Positions 63,850-64,000 of a stretch of DNA of 64,000 nt are shown here, in pieces (position 1 is the stretch's first letter; every line of letters begins with the position of its first letter). Source of the DNA: Rhodobiaceae bacterium. GTDB taxonomy: Bacteria; Pseudomonadota; Alphaproteobacteria; RS24. Location of the stretch: NCBI GenBank assembly GCA_024645085.1, contig JAHEGN010000001.1, forward strand, positions 90,771 to 154,770, written 5' to 3'. The notes under the pieces are model-generated. The model saw only the letters and a list, made by a program, of their open reading frames with translations. It made no database searches and had not been told where the DNA came from. Made by a program: the position numbers and the translations under genes.

Positions 63850-64000
63850 ATGCAGCCTGATTTAACATTTTGCGTGGCACCGATGATGGATTGGACAGAC
63901 CGGCATGACCGGTTTTTCCTGCGGCTCATCACCCGTCATGCGCGTCTTTATACGGAAATGGTGACCGCCGATGCGATCCGCCACGGTGACCGGCACCGGC
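63850..64000 (+). CDS. dusA: tRNA-dihydrouridine synthase A, 5' part
   Basis: 50 codons are visible before the window ends. The protein begins [20 protein letters not shown] and continues [28 protein letters not shown] and the TEMVT strand are specific for the DusA branch, which reduces U20/U20a of tRNA with FMN and NADPH. The third residue after DRH is Asp where most homologues carry Cys, a small variation. AAAAGG lies upstream of the ATG. Confidence 0.9.
   Translation, partial: MQPDLTFCVAPMMDWTDRHDRFFLRLITRHARLYTEMVTADAIRHGDRHR

Noticed and set aside
1..64000. CRISPR arrays, insertion sequences, prophage or toxin-antitoxin modules
   Set aside because: No regular repeat-spacer pattern, transposase, integrase or typical small toxin pair was seen by eye.

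Overview
The window is a chromosome segment from an alphaproteobacterium of roughly 50% GC, probably a free-living aerobic heterotroph. The assignment rests on gene families largely restricted to Alphaproteobacteria: the cell-cycle regulator TrcR (DUF1013), COQ9, the small aa3 cytochrome oxidase subunit IV next to a three-gene pnt transhydrogenase, a stand-alone DnaA domain-IV protein followed by a DUF6456 protein, DUF1491, DUF1192, DUF2849/DUF934 around a sulfite reductase, a 41-residue L36, and a pyruvate dehydrogenase E1-beta with an N-terminal lipoyl domain. Gene order also fits: ccmIEFH, a two-component pair and glnE follow the rhizobial cycHJKL-(degP)-feuPQ-glnE order. A marine lineage such as SAR116 is possible, but that is inference.

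Layout. 1-6.3 kb: two alpha/beta hydrolases around rpmJ, an N-formylglutamate-amidohydrolase-like gene, then the oxidase subunit and pntAA-pntAB-pntB, closed by a two-way terminator shared with rpsU. 6.3-11.4 kb: rpsU, COQ9, purE-purK, trcR, a quinone oxidoreductase, DUF1192 and rpmE. 11.5-17.4 kb: an ABC exporter facing a minus-strand chain fabI-aroC-thiE-efp-IMPase. 17.4-26.1 kb: a Sel1-like lipoprotein, pdxH, a CDF metal exporter, an amidase, an acyl-CoA ligase with a DUF1499 protein, an MBL hydrolase, a small membrane protein and a strictosidine-synthase-like beta-propeller. 26.1-27.3 kb: tRNA-Gln(UUG) followed by an AT-rich orphan gene. 27.3-35.5 kb: a long minus-strand run (acyl-CoA ligase, MaoC hydratase, msrB, oligopeptidase B, serine hydrolase, nitronate monooxygenase, CDP-alcohol transferase, gamma-carbonic anhydrase). 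35.6-44.2 kb: crotonase, MFS exporter with regulator, DnaA-IV-like/DUF6456 pair, sufE, DUF1491, MscS channel and the sulfite-reductase cluster. 44.3-48.9 kb: an NMT1-type ABC importer, a YcgN-family protein, a pair of unknown small genes behind a promoter and terminator, and a nitroreductase. 48.9-57.4 kb: ccmIEFH, response regulator, histidine kinase, glnE. 57.5-64 kb: two acyl-CoA dehydrogenases, pdhA-pdhB-E2 and the start of dusA.

Functionally this is mostly core metabolism: NADPH supply (Pnt), purines, aromatic amino acids, fatty acid synthesis, cytochrome c maturation, nitrogen control (GlnE), sulfite reduction, acyl-CoA catabolism and pyruvate oxidation. No prophage, insertion sequence, CRISPR array or defence system was recognised. 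The points most worth a second look are a pyruvate dehydrogenase E2 that lacks its own lipoyl domain, the DnaA domain-IV protein with an altered box-reading residue, the orphan gene behind tRNA-Gln, the unknown small-gene pair at 47.5-48.2 kb, and regulatory elements embedded in neighbouring coding sequence.
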